Shown here piece by piece: positions 1-9,195 of a DNA stretch of 64,000 bases. Made by a program: the position numbers and the translations under genes. Below the pieces are notes generated by a model that saw only the letters and a list, made by a program, of their open reading frames with translations, was not told the origin of the DNA and ran no database searches. Source of the stretch: Candidatus Nitrotoga sp. SPKER (GTDB lineage Bacteria > Pseudomonadota > Gammaproteobacteria > Burkholderiales > Gallionellaceae); the NCBI GenBank assembly GCA_003402285.1, contig QFXG01000028.1, positions 233,422 to 297,421 on the forward strand, given 5' to 3'. Position 1 is the stretch's first letter. The number at the start of each line of letters is the position of its first letter.

Positions 1-512
1 TTACTAATAAAATGCTGCATGCCATAAATCGCACTATGCCAAGATGGCACCAACGTCATCTCGAAATCCCACGCTATCATCGTGCCGTATAATACAAACG
101 TATAGGGAATCCAATTTGCAATATTGTGGAAGCGTTGCTGATCTTCCTTGCTGCGATCACTTACCTCCTGCCGCTTGATAAACACCCAAAAAATGGTCAT
201 TACTGCCAACATACCAAGTACTTGGCGTATCACCAAAAATGTGTAGTTATGCCAAGCGGGAAGATGATGCCCATGCTCAGTAGCCGTACTCAACCATGGG
301 AAAGTTTTTTCGCCGCCAACTAATAGTATGATCAACAATACAAACGCTAACGGGAAAAGTGCAAACAAAGATACTGCTAATCGGCGAATTTCATAGCGCC
401 ATTGGGCACCTACCAAGTGCAACACTGCACTCAATGTCACCCCCCCCAGCGCAAGATAAAGTACCACCAAAAAACTCACTGTCAAAACTGACCAATTGCT
501 ATACGAAATCAT
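1..512 (-). CDS. actF: Alternative complex III subunit ActF, 3'-truncated by window edge
   Basis: The reading frame opens at the ATG at 510-512 and stays open to the edge of the window, so about 170 N-terminal residues are present and the C-terminus is missing. The product begins MISYSNWSVLTVSFLVVLYL and shows hydrophobic segments with charged loops, as expected of the NrfD-like polytopic membrane subunits of alternative complex III. It follows actE by 13 bases on the same strand and is the last gene of the act order A-B-C-D-E-F, which supports ActF over another NrfD paralog. ActF is thought to help form the quinol-binding, proton-conducting membrane part of the complex. The assignment rests on position and hydropathy because the fragment is short. 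Confidence 0.8.
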   Translation of the reverse strand, partial: MISYSNWSVLTVSFLVVLYLALGGVTLSAVLHLVGAQWRYEIRRLAVSLFALFPLAFVLLIILLVGGEKTFPWLSTATEHGHHLPAWHNYTFLVIRQVLGMLAVMTIFWVFIKRQEVSDRSKEDQQRFHNIANWIPYTFVLYGTMIAWDFEMTLVPSWHSAIYGMQHFIS

Positions 513-525
513 TTGCTGCACTCCC

Positions 526-1065
526 TTATTTGGCTGTAGGCGTTACTGCCACGGCAGATTGCCCATTTTGCAGCACCTTGCGCACATAGTTGATTACATT
601 CCAGCGTTCCGTAACTGACAGATCATTCGCATACGATGGCATGACCGCACCACCGAACGTCATATAGCCCCAGATGAAACCATCAGACCGCTCTTTAGTT
701 TGATCAGCTGTCAAATCAAACGGCTTTAACAATAATTTCGCTCCAACTAATCCATCGCCCTTTCCAGCATATCCGTGACAAGGAGTACAATAAATTTGAA
801 ACAGCTTCCCGCCAAGCGCCACTGATTTGTCGTCTGCTGGAATCGGATTCATCTGCTTTTCAGACGCACTCATATCCTTCACCAGAGATGTAGCACCAGG
901 AATAGGTATTGAATGTTTTGGAAATGGCTTCATTCCAGGATTTTTCAAATCTACGCTTTCCTGTGGTTTAATACTAATCTGGTTGGCCATGTCGTGCGAC
1001 CATGGCCACGCTTGCGCAAACGTAGGCACCAACAGTAATGCAATTGCCAAGGATATTTTCATCAT
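526..1065 (-). CDS. actE: Alternative complex III monohaem cytochrome c subunit ActE
   Basis: This 179-residue protein has an N-terminal signal peptide ending near AQAWPWS and one haem c site, CTPCH, near residue 93, followed by a class I cytochrome fold with a candidate methionine ligand in VMPSY. It lies between actD and actF. Its ATG overlaps the actD stop (ATGA), which indicates translational coupling. In alternative complex III, ActE is a periplasmic monohaem cytochrome that takes part in electron transfer towards the soluble acceptor. The signal peptide lacks a lipobox cysteine, so this copy seems not to be a lipoprotein, unlike the acylated ActE seen in some solved complexes. Confidence 0.9.
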   Translation of the reverse strand: MMKISLAIALLLVPTFAQAWPWSHDMANQISIKPQESVDLKNPGMKPFPKHSIPIPGATSLVKDMSASEKQMNPIPADDKSVALGGKLFQIYCTPCHGYAGKGDGLVGAKLLLKPFDLTADQTKERSDGFIWGYMTFGGAVMPSYANDLSVTERWNVINYVRKVLQNGQSAVAVTPTAK

Positions 1066-1589
1066 TTTCCCGCCTCTTCCTGAATCTCAAGTGCCTTATG
1101 CTTGGTAAAAATCGTCTTAAAAATAGCCACTGCCGATTCATCCCCTTTCACCAAAATACCAATTTGGTCTTCCGATACTTTGGCGCTATATAACGATGAC
1201 CGCTTAGCTGGCAAACCTGCACAAATTAAGAACCCAAGGATGGTGATGAATACACCGCCAAGAATGAACATTTCATAAGTCAGCACGAAATCAGGTGGCA
1301 ATGGCACAATTGGTTTGCCACCCTTAATTTGAGAAAAGAAGTTTGCTTGCGCCCCCGAGACAAGAAAAAATGCTAACAAGGCACCGGTACAAGCTCCAAT
1401 TAAAGTAAACCATTGCACATGGACTGGTTTGTCGCCCAATACTTTTTCAACTTCAGGGTGCTCAATAGGTGACTTGAGTATCAAGTCATCCATGTTAAAC
1501 CCCTTGATATTGGCCGCGCGTAATTCGGAAATTGCAGCCACGGCCTCATCAAAATCGTTAAACAGTGCCAGTAAATGACGCTTGCTCAT
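1062..1589 (-). CDS. actD: Alternative complex III membrane subunit ActD (DUF3341)
   Basis: This is a 175-residue protein of the DUF3341 family. A cytoplasmic N-terminal domain (about residues 1-75, beginning with a MSKRHLLALFNDFDEA motif) precedes two transmembrane helices, near residues 80-100 and 120-145. It lies directly downstream of actC and overlaps actE by four bases, as is usual in act operons. ActD is a membrane-anchored accessory subunit with no cofactor. Family membership is clear from both sequence pattern and gene order. Confidence 0.9.
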   Translation of the reverse strand: MSKRHLLALFNDFDEAVAAISELRAANIKGFNMDDLILKSPIEHPEVEKVLGDKPVHVQWFTLIGACTGALLAFFLVSGAQANFFSQIKGGKPIVPLPPDFVLTYEMFILGGVFITILGFLICAGLPAKRSSLYSAKVSEDQIGILVKGDESAVAIFKTIFTKHKALEIQEEAGK

Positions 1590-2954
1590 TTAGTATTCTC
1601 CCTTCACAGCAGGTTTGTGCTTCAGTGCTAGACTGCGGTGATATACCATTTCTTTGACTTCATACATAGAAACGGATGGGAATACCTTGCAGAAGACCAT
1701 AAACAATAGAGTAAACCAACCAAAACTACCAAACACGATACCCCACTGCACTAAGCTTGGCCATTGATCATGATCCCAAGTCCAAGGATAGTGACCGTGC
1801 GCAAAACTCGGGGAGATGATCATCCAACGCTCCAACCACATACCCACGTTGAGCAATATCGACACTACGAACAATATCGGGAGATGAGTCTGGAAACGTT
1901 TAAATGCTAGCATCAAAGGTAAAATGGACCCAAAGAAGATCATTGCCCAAAAGAACGGGGCATAAGGACCAGTAGCCTTAAAAATTAATTGATCCTTAGC
2001 AGTCTGGTCATGCCCATACCAGACTGAAGCAAACTCGATCAGATTGAGGTAAGTCCACACCATTGCAATAGCGAAAGTCAGGCGTACTAGCTTCTTCATT
2101 ATAGGCAACGTCATGTACTCTTCAAACCTGAACACATAACGCAAAATAATAAATAGCGTGATGATCGCCGCACAACCGGAATACAAAGCGCCCGCAACAA
2201 AGTATGGCGGGAACGATGTAACGTGCCAACCTGGCATATTCGACATAGCAAAGTCAGAAGCCACGATGGAGTGAACGGAAACTGCCAGCGGAATCAGGAA
2301 ACAAGCTATCGTTAAATATGTGATGCGGAAATTGCGCCACTGGCGATCAGTTCCTTCCCAGCCAAGTGACATCACGGTGTAAAGCTTCTTACGCCAGCCC
2401 GCGTGGATATTGTCACGACAGATTGCCAGATCAGGGATCATACCAACATAAAGGAAAAGGACAGAAGAGCTTAAATAGGTGGCAATCGCAAACATATCCC
2501 ATACTAATGGCGATTGAAAATTTGGCCAGACCCAGCGCTCGTTAGGGTAAGGCATCACATAATAAACCTGCCATAAACGGCCTAAGTGCACCATAACAAA
2601 TAAGCCTGCCGTCATCAACGAGAAGGTTGTCATCGCCTCGGCAAAACGGTAAATAGGTTTACGCCAATCGGCATGCATTAAATGCAAAATCGCCGACAGC
2701 AATGTTCCCGAATGGCTCATTCCTATCCAAAAAATGAAGGTGGCAATGTATAAGCTCCAAACATGTGAGTTATTTTTATTGGAAACACCCATACCAGTCG
2801 TATACTGATAGATCTCACATCCCACCGCCACACCGATCATTGCAAGTGCGATCAATAAGATTACCCAGTACATCCTTTTTGGACTCTCTATGCTTTTGAG
2901 CACATCTTTATTAATCTGTGCCCAAGCTATATCTTCGCGTATATCTTTTCCCAT
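1590..2954 (-). CDS. actC: Alternative complex III NrfD-like quinol-oxidising subunit ActC
   Basis: This 454-residue polytopic membrane protein has about ten transmembrane helices and the NrfD/PsrC fold. Features typical of ActC include WIGMSHSGTLLSAILHL in the first helical bundle, the PDLAICRD loop and the SFDWxxLL-like segment near the C-terminus. ActC carries the quinol-binding site next to the Fe-S subunit and is proposed to contribute a proton path. The gene follows actB2 after 77 bases and abuts actD, whose start codon lies right after the actC stop. The length matches the family. Confidence 0.93.
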   Translation of the reverse strand: MGKDIREDIAWAQINKDVLKSIESPKRMYWVILLIALAMIGVAVGCEIYQYTTGMGVSNKNNSHVWSLYIATFIFWIGMSHSGTLLSAILHLMHADWRKPIYRFAEAMTTFSLMTAGLFVMVHLGRLWQVYYVMPYPNERWVWPNFQSPLVWDMFAIATYLSSSVLFLYVGMIPDLAICRDNIHAGWRKKLYTVMSLGWEGTDRQWRNFRITYLTIACFLIPLAVSVHSIVASDFAMSNMPGWHVTSFPPYFVAGALYSGCAAIITLFIILRYVFRFEEYMTLPIMKKLVRLTFAIAMVWTYLNLIEFASVWYGHDQTAKDQLIFKATGPYAPFFWAMIFFGSILPLMLAFKRFQTHLPILFVVSILLNVGMWLERWMIISPSFAHGHYPWTWDHDQWPSLVQWGIVFGSFGWFTLLFMVFCKVFPSVSMYEVKEMVYHRSLALKHKPAVKGEY

Positions 2955-3031
2955 TGCTCTATTTCCTCCCCTTGTGCTTGCGTGAAAGTAGCTTCAATAC
3001 CGCTTCCCACGCGGCATTCCCATTGCGCTGC

Positions 3032-3886
3032 TTAAATAGCGCTTTCACGCAACTGCTCCAGATACATTACCGACGGATAAGTGCGCAGCTCTTCCAAAAT
3101 GCGATAGCCACGCACTTTGGCAGCCTCCTCTGCTGCGTTCTTTGCTTGTTTATCTTTATTCAGCTCAACCTGCTGTGTCATCCACTGTTTACCAACTTTT
3201 GCCAATGGGTCAACCAGATTTCCAAACGATATAGCTCCCGTCGGACAAACTTGCTGACAGGCAGTCAGCACTTCACCATCTAACACACTTCGTCCTTCGC
3301 TACGTGCATTGCTCTTGGCGACAGTCAATCTCTGCACACAGAACGTACATTTTTCCATCACACCCTTACCACGCACTGTCACATCCGGATTAAGCTGCTG
3401 CTCCATCGGCTCCGGCCACACATTATCAGTAGTCGGATAATCATACCAGTTGAAGTAACGAGCCTTATAAGGACAGTTTGCGTTACAGTAGCGTGAGCCG
3501 ACGCAGCGGTTATAAACCTGCGAGTTCAGACCATCCGCCGTGTGGTTGGTAGCACCTACAGGGCAAACCGTTTCGCACGGTGCAGACTCACAATGCTGGC
3601 ATAACATAGGCAAAAACTGCGCCCCCTGATCGGCAAATTCGCGACCATCATTATCCCAATAACGTTCGATGCGTATCCAATGGTGGGAATGTCCATGTGC
3701 AAATTTCTCCTTGCCAACCACGGGCAAGTTGTTCTCTGCATAACACGCCACGCTACAGGCGTTGCAACCCGTGCATGCATCCAAGTCTATGCTCATCGCC
3801 CATTTGTATTCCCGGTGCGGCCTATCATCCGACGGATGCTGTTGGCGAAAATCAGACCAGTTTTCTAATAAGTTAGTAATGGACAC
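3032..3886 (-). CDS. actB2: Alternative complex III iron-sulfur protein (B2 part of ActB, separate gene)
   Basis: This 284-residue protein corresponds to the C-terminal iron-sulfur domain of a fused ActB. The cysteine groups are CTGCNACSVAC, CQHCESAPCETVC, CVGSRYCNANC and CTFC with a distal CQQVC. These give about fifteen ligands, enough for three [4Fe-4S] and one [3Fe-4S] cluster, the set known for this complex. The start is a GTG at 3884-3886 with AGGAGG eight bases upstream inside the end of actB1. Only three bases separate the two genes, which suggests coupled translation and one-to-one assembly. The clusters would carry electrons from quinol at ActC towards the haem subunits. Confidence 0.92.
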   Translation of the reverse strand: MSITNLLENWSDFRQQHPSDDRPHREYKWAMSIDLDACTGCNACSVACYAENNLPVVGKEKFAHGHSHHWIRIERYWDNDGREFADQGAQFLPMLCQHCESAPCETVCPVGATNHTADGLNSQVYNRCVGSRYCNANCPYKARYFNWYDYPTTDNVWPEPMEQQLNPDVTVRGKGVMEKCTFCVQRLTVAKSNARSEGRSVLDGEVLTACQQVCPTGAISFGNLVDPLAKVGKQWMTQQVELNKDKQAKNAAEEAAKVRGYRILEELRTYPSVMYLEQLRESAI

Positions 3887-3889
3887 CTT

Positions 3890-6100
3890 CTACACCTCCT
3901 TCGAAAGATTCACTTTATCAGATGACATTCTCACCGCTATTTTTCTGCCCATCTGATTGCCACCGGCAGGGCCTTCATCTTTAACTATGATCACACGCTG
4001 CCCAGCTTTGCTGACTTTAACGCGCGTTTCATGCATAGCCAACTCTCCGGTTTCCTTATCAAAAACTGGATCAAGAATTTTGAAGGCATTAACACCGACA
4101 CCTTTTGCATAACGCCCCATCGCCTCATGACCATAACCTAGCGGCACTGAAATTACATCGGGATGAATACCGGTAAACACATAGACCTGCGCCTTAATAG
4201 AGCCACTTTTTGAAGCCACTTCGACAATGTCGCCTTCCACAATACCCAGCTTGGCAGCGGTCTTAGGATGCATCTCCACCCAACTATCCCACACGATCGT
4301 AGTTAAAGGATCTGGTGATTCTTGTAGCCAAGGTTCATTGGCATTACGACCATCACGTAAACTGGCGCTCACTGCAGGAATCAGGTGCAACGGATATGCA
4401 CTATCTTCCACAAACGGGGCTGGCACCACCAAACCATTGGCGGATATATGGCTGGATATATTGACAGGTGAACCCGCCAATTTCACCATACCATGGCTTA
4501 GAGCTGCTTCCCAAAATGTATCGTCGTCCGCATTCGCACCACCCAACGCACCCTTGTTCGACACCATTGCATTTCGCAAGTATGAATAAAAATCTTCATA
4601 ACCCTTGTATTCATCTGGCCTACGTTGTTTGAGCAAGGCAAGCAACATATCACCCATACCAAGTGTGCCGGGGTGCAATTTTTCCATTAACGGTTGCCGA
4701 ATATTTAGCTGCGCACCTTCGGCAATATATTCGGGCATGACCGTTCCCCAGTCCTCTAGCGCAGAATTCAACGGCAGCACCAAATCGGCCTCTACTGCAG
4801 TTTCATCCATGTAATGAGCAAACGCCACCTTGAAAGGCACTTTCTTTAAGCTTTCTTTCAATTTCATGGATGCAGGTGCAGTGAACACTGGATTGGCACC
4901 ATAGCTAAATAACACTTTAACCTTGTCTTGTAGCATATTATCATTGAGTACCTGTAACGCTTGGCGACTTCCAGCACTCGGCGTCATCTGCGGAAATGGC
5001 ATACTAAATGACCCTTCTACCGTCTTACCAACGTTGCCTAATACTTGATTCAACAAAGCAATAGCAGCGGCATTCTGCGAACCGTGCGCATAACCTTCGG
5101 CAGCGCTACCGGCAATTATTAAGCTAGGACTACGCCCCTTCAGTAACGCTGCAAGCTTGCCTATATGCTCAACAGACACCCCGGTATCTTTGCTTACCCG
5201 ATCTGTAGTGTATTCCTTTACAACAGCAGCAACATCTCCAGGCACAGACAATCCTGCTGCAGCTAGCGCATTGATCAATCCCAGCGCAAGAATACCTTCG
5301 GTACCAGGGCGTATAGCCAACCAACGATCTGCATTCGCACCAGTTAATGTCATTTTGGATTCAACTTGCACTAGCACCCCACGCTCACCATTATCGGCCT
5401 TACGGAAGCGAGCATACTGCTGGGAGAAATGTACCGGTGAAATCCACGAACCAAGGAAATCTGCCCCGAAGGAAAGGATAACCTTAGCCTTGTCCAAGCG
5501 TAAGCGCGGCATTTCAACACCATAAGCTCTTTTATTAGCTGCACGCATAATTGACGGTGCAACTGCCTCATAAACGTAATGATGACCAGAACCAAGCGCA
5601 TCTAAATAATTTTTCAATAATACTTTGACATGTCCACTAACACCACCTGTCAGGAAAGCGATATTCTCTGCTCCCACACCGCCAACTTTTTCGTTGATTA
5701 ACCCCAGTGCTTTTTCCCATGTTATCGCTTCGCCTTTATCACCATTACGCAAAAGCGGCTCGCGGATGCGATCAGGGTTATAATGCGCTTGCACTCCGGC
5801 CTGCCCCAATCCGCACATTTTGCCGTTATTAATGGATGATTTTGGATTGCCTTCCAATTTAAGCACGCGACCTTCTCGCACTCGCCCCATAATGCCGCAC
5901 CCAGCATCACACTGCGCACAAGTCGAGTTAAAGTATGTGCCAATACTAGGAATAATATAGTCCGCCGTCTGAACATAGGAAGTTACAAATTCCTTCCCAT
6001 CCTCAACTGAAGTATTGCCACATCCGCTTAACGCGACCGTCGCACCACCCCACCCCAGCACCTTCAGAAAAGCTCGCCGATTAAAACTGTTTTCAATCAT
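3890..6100 (-). CDS. actB1: Alternative complex III molybdopterin-oxidoreductase-like protein (B1 part of ActB)
   Basis: This 736-residue protein has a twin-arginine signal (NRRAFLKVLGWGG) ending in a lipobox (LSGC), so it is expected to be exported folded and acylated. The body matches the molybdopterin oxidoreductase fold, with an N-terminal CAQCDAGCG...KMCG cysteine motif near residues 60-100 and a C-terminal beta-barrel domain. In solved alternative complex III structures this domain carries no molybdenum cofactor and is structural. Most ActB proteins are fused to the Fe-S domain, but here the protein stops before it and the Fe-S part follows as its own gene. Absence of cofactor is family knowledge and is not visible in the sequence. 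Confidence 0.92.
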   Translation of the reverse strand: MIENSFNRRAFLKVLGWGGATVALSGCGNTSVEDGKEFVTSYVQTADYIIPSIGTYFNSTCAQCDAGCGIMGRVREGRVLKLEGNPKSSINNGKMCGLGQAGVQAHYNPDRIREPLLRNGDKGEAITWEKALGLINEKVGGVGAENIAFLTGGVSGHVKVLLKNYLDALGSGHHYVYEAVAPSIMRAANKRAYGVEMPRLRLDKAKVILSFGADFLGSWISPVHFSQQYARFRKADNGERGVLVQVESKMTLTGANADRWLAIRPGTEGILALGLINALAAAGLSVPGDVAAVVKEYTTDRVSKDTGVSVEHIGKLAALLKGRSPSLIIAGSAAEGYAHGSQNAAAIALLNQVLGNVGKTVEGSFSMPFPQMTPSAGSRQALQVLNDNMLQDKVKVLFSYGANPVFTAPASMKLKESLKKVPFKVAFAHYMDETAVEADLVLPLNSALEDWGTVMPEYIAEGAQLNIRQPLMEKLHPGTLGMGDMLLALLKQRRPDEYKGYEDFYSYLRNAMVSNKGALGGANADDDTFWEAALSHGMVKLAGSPVNISSHISANGLVVPAPFVEDSAYPLHLIPAVSASLRDGRNANEPWLQESPDPLTTIVWDSWVEMHPKTAAKLGIVEGDIVEVASKSGSIKAQVYVFTGIHPDVISVPLGYGHEAMGRYAKGVGVNAFKILDPVFDKETGELAMHETRVKVSKAGQRVIIVKDEGPAGGNQMGRKIAVRMSSDKVNLSKEV

Positions 6101-6142
6101 TGCTGATACCTCTTGGAAATCTTTATCTTGTAAACGCGCCGA

Positions 6143-6748
6143 TTATTTATGACACTGCCAGCAGTCGTTCGGGCCGTGAGTCGTCTTTGTGGATGTTGCA
6201 TCTACTGGATGATCTTTCTGATGACAGCTTACACACCAACCCATAGAGAGTGGCTTTTGGCGACGTGCGACCGTCATTGTTTTTACATCGCCGTGACAAT
6301 AACCACAAGCCTCCTGCACCGGTTTGTTTTGCGCGAAAACAAAACGCTGAATGTGACGCTCATGGTTAAAGCGCACGAAATCAGGAAGATCGTGCACCTT
6401 TTTCCAAGGTACTGCTTTCTTAGCCTCCCAATATTCGAACAATTTCTTGATACGTGGAGTTTCCCTTACCGACTCAATACTTTGATGGCAACCGATACAT
6501 TTCTGTAACGGCGGAATACCTGCCACAATGCTACGGCGCGCATAGGTATGACAGTACATGCAATTTATCTGCATACCGCCTTTTGCAGCATCACCAGCGT
6601 GACGATCATGGGGAAACTCAATTGGCTGCTCGACTTTAGGACCCAAGTCATCAGCTGTAGTGAGGGGCTGCACCGCATTAGCGGCATAGCTGCTAGCGGA
6701 AAAAATCAATCCAACAAGCAGAACGGACAAACGTAAAAAACAATACAT
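6143..6748 (-). CDS. actA: Alternative complex III pentahaem cytochrome c subunit ActA
   Basis: The product has 201 residues from the ATG at 6746-6748, which has GGGGGAG about eight bases upstream. Longer in-frame starts reach 6844 but would put extra hydrophobic sequence before the signal peptide (MYCFLRLSVLLVGLIFSASS). Five haem c sites are visible: CMYCH, CIGCH, CGYCH, CVSCH and CWQCH, matching the pentahaem ActA subunit. It is the first gene of the operon and would relay electrons at the periplasmic face to ActE or to a soluble cytochrome. The count of exactly five CxxCH motifs and the position upstream of actB make the call secure. Confidence 0.92.
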   Translation of the reverse strand: MYCFLRLSVLLVGLIFSASSYAANAVQPLTTADDLGPKVEQPIEFPHDRHAGDAAKGGMQINCMYCHTYARRSIVAGIPPLQKCIGCHQSIESVRETPRIKKLFEYWEAKKAVPWKKVHDLPDFVRFNHERHIQRFVFAQNKPVQEACGYCHGDVKTMTVARRQKPLSMGWCVSCHQKDHPVDATSTKTTHGPNDCWQCHK

Positions 6749-6953
6749 CGTAAGTAGCTCCCCCAACAAACAAATTAGACTGCCGACCAGAAAAAACGTC
6801 GGCATGCATATCACATTTACAACAGGTAATTTAAAACGGTGCAATATCGCTTAAGTATTTACAACTTAACTGGCACATACCCCCTCCGCAAGGGATAGAT
6901 GCGATAAAACGACGGCATAATGTCCAGTTTGGAAAATAAAGTCAACAGTGCAA

Positions 6954-6982
6954 AGTATAGCGCGCTAATTTTTGCACACAAA
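6954..6982 (-). promoter_or_regulatory. Candidate promoter of the act operon
   Basis: On the minus strand a TATACT -10 box (6954-6959) lies 17 bases from a weak TTTGTG -35 element (6977-6982). It would give a 5' leader of about 200 bases before actA. The rest of the 446-base gap between actA and lgt (6749-7194) is AT-rich and shows no convincing ORF or RNA. The -35 match is poor, so this is tentative. Confidence 0.3.
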
Positions 6983-7194
6983 TTTACAAGAAAATTACAT
7001 ATAAACATAGTACTAAATTTTTATATTTATAGTTTTTTGCGTACAGAATAACTTTTACGCATGTCGCACTTCTAACAAAACACAACCCCATCTTCGCTTA
7101 CGCTGGTATATCTCAAAATCAATCCATCAAACTGGCATCAAGTTCAAATCCAAAGATCGACAGGTATCAATAAATTCAAGCAAAATACACGAAA

Positions 7195-7989
7195 TTATTT
7201 AGCCGTAATCGATTTTCGTTGTCCCCGCAGCATTAATACTATCCCCCCAACCACCATTGGTAGACTGAGCCACTGACCCATGCTAATACCAAAACTCATT
7301 AAACCAAATATGCCATCATCTGGGTTACGTGTATATTCCACAAGAAAGCGAAAGCTGCCATAGCCAAAAAGGAACAAACCAGATACAGCCCCTACTGGAC
7401 GCGGCTTGCGCGAATATAGCCACATAAGCGCAAACAGAACCAAACCTTCCAGTATAAATTCATAAAGCTGGGAAGGGTGACGCGGCAGATCATCTACATT
7501 AGGAAACACCATCCCCCAAGCCACACCTGTAGGCCGCCCCCATAATTCAGCATTAACAAAGTTGCCAATACGTCCTGCGCCCAACCCAAGCGGCACCAAC
7601 GGAGCTATAAAGTCCATCAATTGCAGCCAGGGAAGTTTGCGTTGACGAGCAAAAAGCGCCATCGCCACTAATACGCCTAGAAAACCACCATGGAATGACA
7701 TCCCTCCCTGCCACACCGCGAGAATTTCAAGCGGACGAGATACATAGTAACCAGGGTTGTAAAACAGCACCTCGCCCAACCGCCCACCCAGCACAACACC
7801 GAGAATCCCATAAAACAGTAGATCATCCATCATTTTGTCATCCCATCCAGGACGATTGAGTATGCGTATGCGTAATTTCCCCAGCCATAAGAAGAGCATG
7901 AAGGCAAGCAAATACATCAATCCGTACCAGTGCACTGCAAGAGGACCAAGATGTATGGCCACAGGATCAAACTGAGGATGGATGAGCAT
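7195..7989 (-). CDS. lgt: Prolipoprotein diacylglyceryl transferase Lgt
   Basis: This is a 264-residue inner-membrane protein of about seven helices. It transfers diacylglycerol from phosphatidylglycerol to the lipobox cysteine of prolipoproteins. The Lgt signature is present: HWYGLMYL near the N-terminus, GGMSFHGG, the [16 protein letters not shown] catalytic and substrate-binding stretch near residue 140, and HPSQLYE. Length and topology match the family. It reads in the same direction as the act operon but is separated from it by 446 bases. Several predicted lipoproteins in this window (ActB1, LivJ, the FixH-like and thioredoxin-like proteins) would be its substrates. Confidence 0.96.
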   Translation of the reverse strand: MLIHPQFDPVAIHLGPLAVHWYGLMYLLAFMLFLWLGKLRIRILNRPGWDDKMMDDLLFYGILGVVLGGRLGEVLFYNPGYYVSRPLEILAVWQGGMSFHGGFLGVLVAMALFARQRKLPWLQLMDFIAPLVPLGLGAGRIGNFVNAELWGRPTGVAWGMVFPNVDDLPRHPSQLYEFILEGLVLFALMWLYSRKPRPVGAVSGLFLFGYGSFRFLVEYTRNPDDGIFGLMSFGISMGQWLSLPMVVGGIVLMLRGQRKSITAK

Positions 7990-8186
7990 ACTGAGCGAAT
8001 ATCTAAATGATGATTTTTAAGATCAATATTATACGTGATTTAGATATCACTCTTAAATTCTGATACGTAGCAAATAGAAGTTGCTACGCTTGAAGCAAGA
8101 TTTGTCAACTACAAGTTAGAGATATGCGTTATTGTCTACACTGCCTAGTGTCTTACAGTTTGCAAACACAATGGAGTTAGTTAAAA

Positions 8187-8215
8187 TGGCATGGGCAGCA
8201 ATGTCTAATTATAAT
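8187..8215 (+). promoter_or_regulatory. Likely sigma70 promoter of the c551-type cytochrome gene
   Basis: A perfect TATAAT -10 box (8210-8215) sits 17 bases after TGGCAT (8187-8192), a partial -35 match. Transcription would start near 8222, about 30 bases before the start codon at 8254. Confidence 0.5.
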
Positions 8216-8253
8216 TTAATTGTAAGAAAACTTAATTTATGGAGCTTAAGAAA

Positions 8254-8631
8254 ATGAAATCTATCATCGTTAGCATGGTTGCAACAGCAGGCCTAATGGC
8301 AGCAGGTAGCGTTTTAGCAACAACCGAGATGCCGGAACTGGCCAAAAAAAGCGGTTGTACTGCTTGCCACAAAATTGATTCGAAATTAGTTGGGCCCGCT
8401 TGGATGGATGTTTCCAAGAAGTATAAAGGCGTTAAAGAGTATGCATATTCACCAACTGGCAGTGCTACTGCTGGTGCCAAGAAAATGTCATTGGAAGAGG
8501 GTCTGATTATGAAAGTATCTAAGGGTGGTACTGGCAACTGGGGTAGCGTACCAATGACTGCTAACTCTCCTAAAGTAAGCGATGCGGACATCAAGACACT
8601 GGTTCATTTCGTACTGGATCTAGCGAAGTAA
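8254..8631 (+). CDS. Class I cytochrome c, c551/c552-like
   Basis: This is a 125-residue periplasmic monohaem cytochrome. A signal peptide (MKSIIVSMVATAGLMAAGSVLA) precedes a mature domain with CTACH and the c551-type methionine-ligand motif WGSVPMTAN, followed by the usual C-terminal helix. The start at 8254 is preferred over the in-frame ATG at 8239, because GGAG at 8241-8244 lies nine bases before it and because it gives a clean signal peptide. The gene has its own promoter and a strong terminator, so it is a single-gene unit. As a small soluble cytochrome it could accept electrons from alternative complex III and pass them to a terminal oxidase. That partnership is inference. Confidence 0.9.
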   Translation: MKSIIVSMVATAGLMAAGSVLATTEMPELAKKSGCTACHKIDSKLVGPAWMDVSKKYKGVKEYAYSPTGSATAGAKKMSLEEGLIMKVSKGGTGNWGSVPMTANSPKVSDADIKTLVHFVLDLAK

Positions 8632-8651
8632 TCAAGGGGTTAATTTCTCTT

Positions 8652-8686
8652 AGCAGAAATCGGCATTAGCCGATTTCTGCTTTCTG
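8652..8686 (+). terminator. Rho-independent terminator after the cytochrome c gene
   Basis: A perfect 13-bp stem (8652-8664 with 8669-8681) around a 4-base ATTA loop starts about 20 bases after the stop codon. It is followed by a short T-rich stretch. Confidence 0.85.
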
Positions 8687-8689
8687 TAT

Positions 8690-9195
8690 GACAATTCAAT
8701 TAACTACTTAAATAATACTACGTGCACAAGCAAAGCAAACTGTACGACTGGCTTGCGCTGGTATTAATTGATTGACATTTCAGTTGCAATTTTAAACATC
8801 TAACAAATTGACACTGATCACTATGCAGCACATATCACGTAAGATTTTGAATATAGTAACATTTTTTAATATTTTGCGCCCCTACTCCACATGATGCGTT
8901 GGTACTAGCAGCAATAATTTTTAGGCCTAATTACTTGCCAACCTGCTTGATCTTAGCAGGCCTGAGACTACAAGCATTGATTACTAGTTGGCTACTGTTG
9001 TTACCAAATAGTGTTCTTAATTTTATGACTAACCCAATTAGCAAAAAATAATTTACACACGGACGAACGCCTCCCGAAAGTATATGAACTGGTTAGATTA
9101 TTACATCAGGCCTTGTTCAAAATATGTTCGACTGACAAGAATATGACATACTAAACATAATCCATTCAATAATTTGATTGCCCTCTAAATCTATC
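8690..9195. other. Non-coding stretch upstream of livJ
   Basis: No supported gene lies in these roughly 500 AT-rich bases. One small imperfect hairpin (CCTGCT...AGCAGG, around 8940-8961) is visible. The region presumably holds the promoter of the liv genes, but no clear -35/-10 pair could be picked out. No typical Shine-Dalgarno sequence precedes livJ. Confidence 0.5.
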
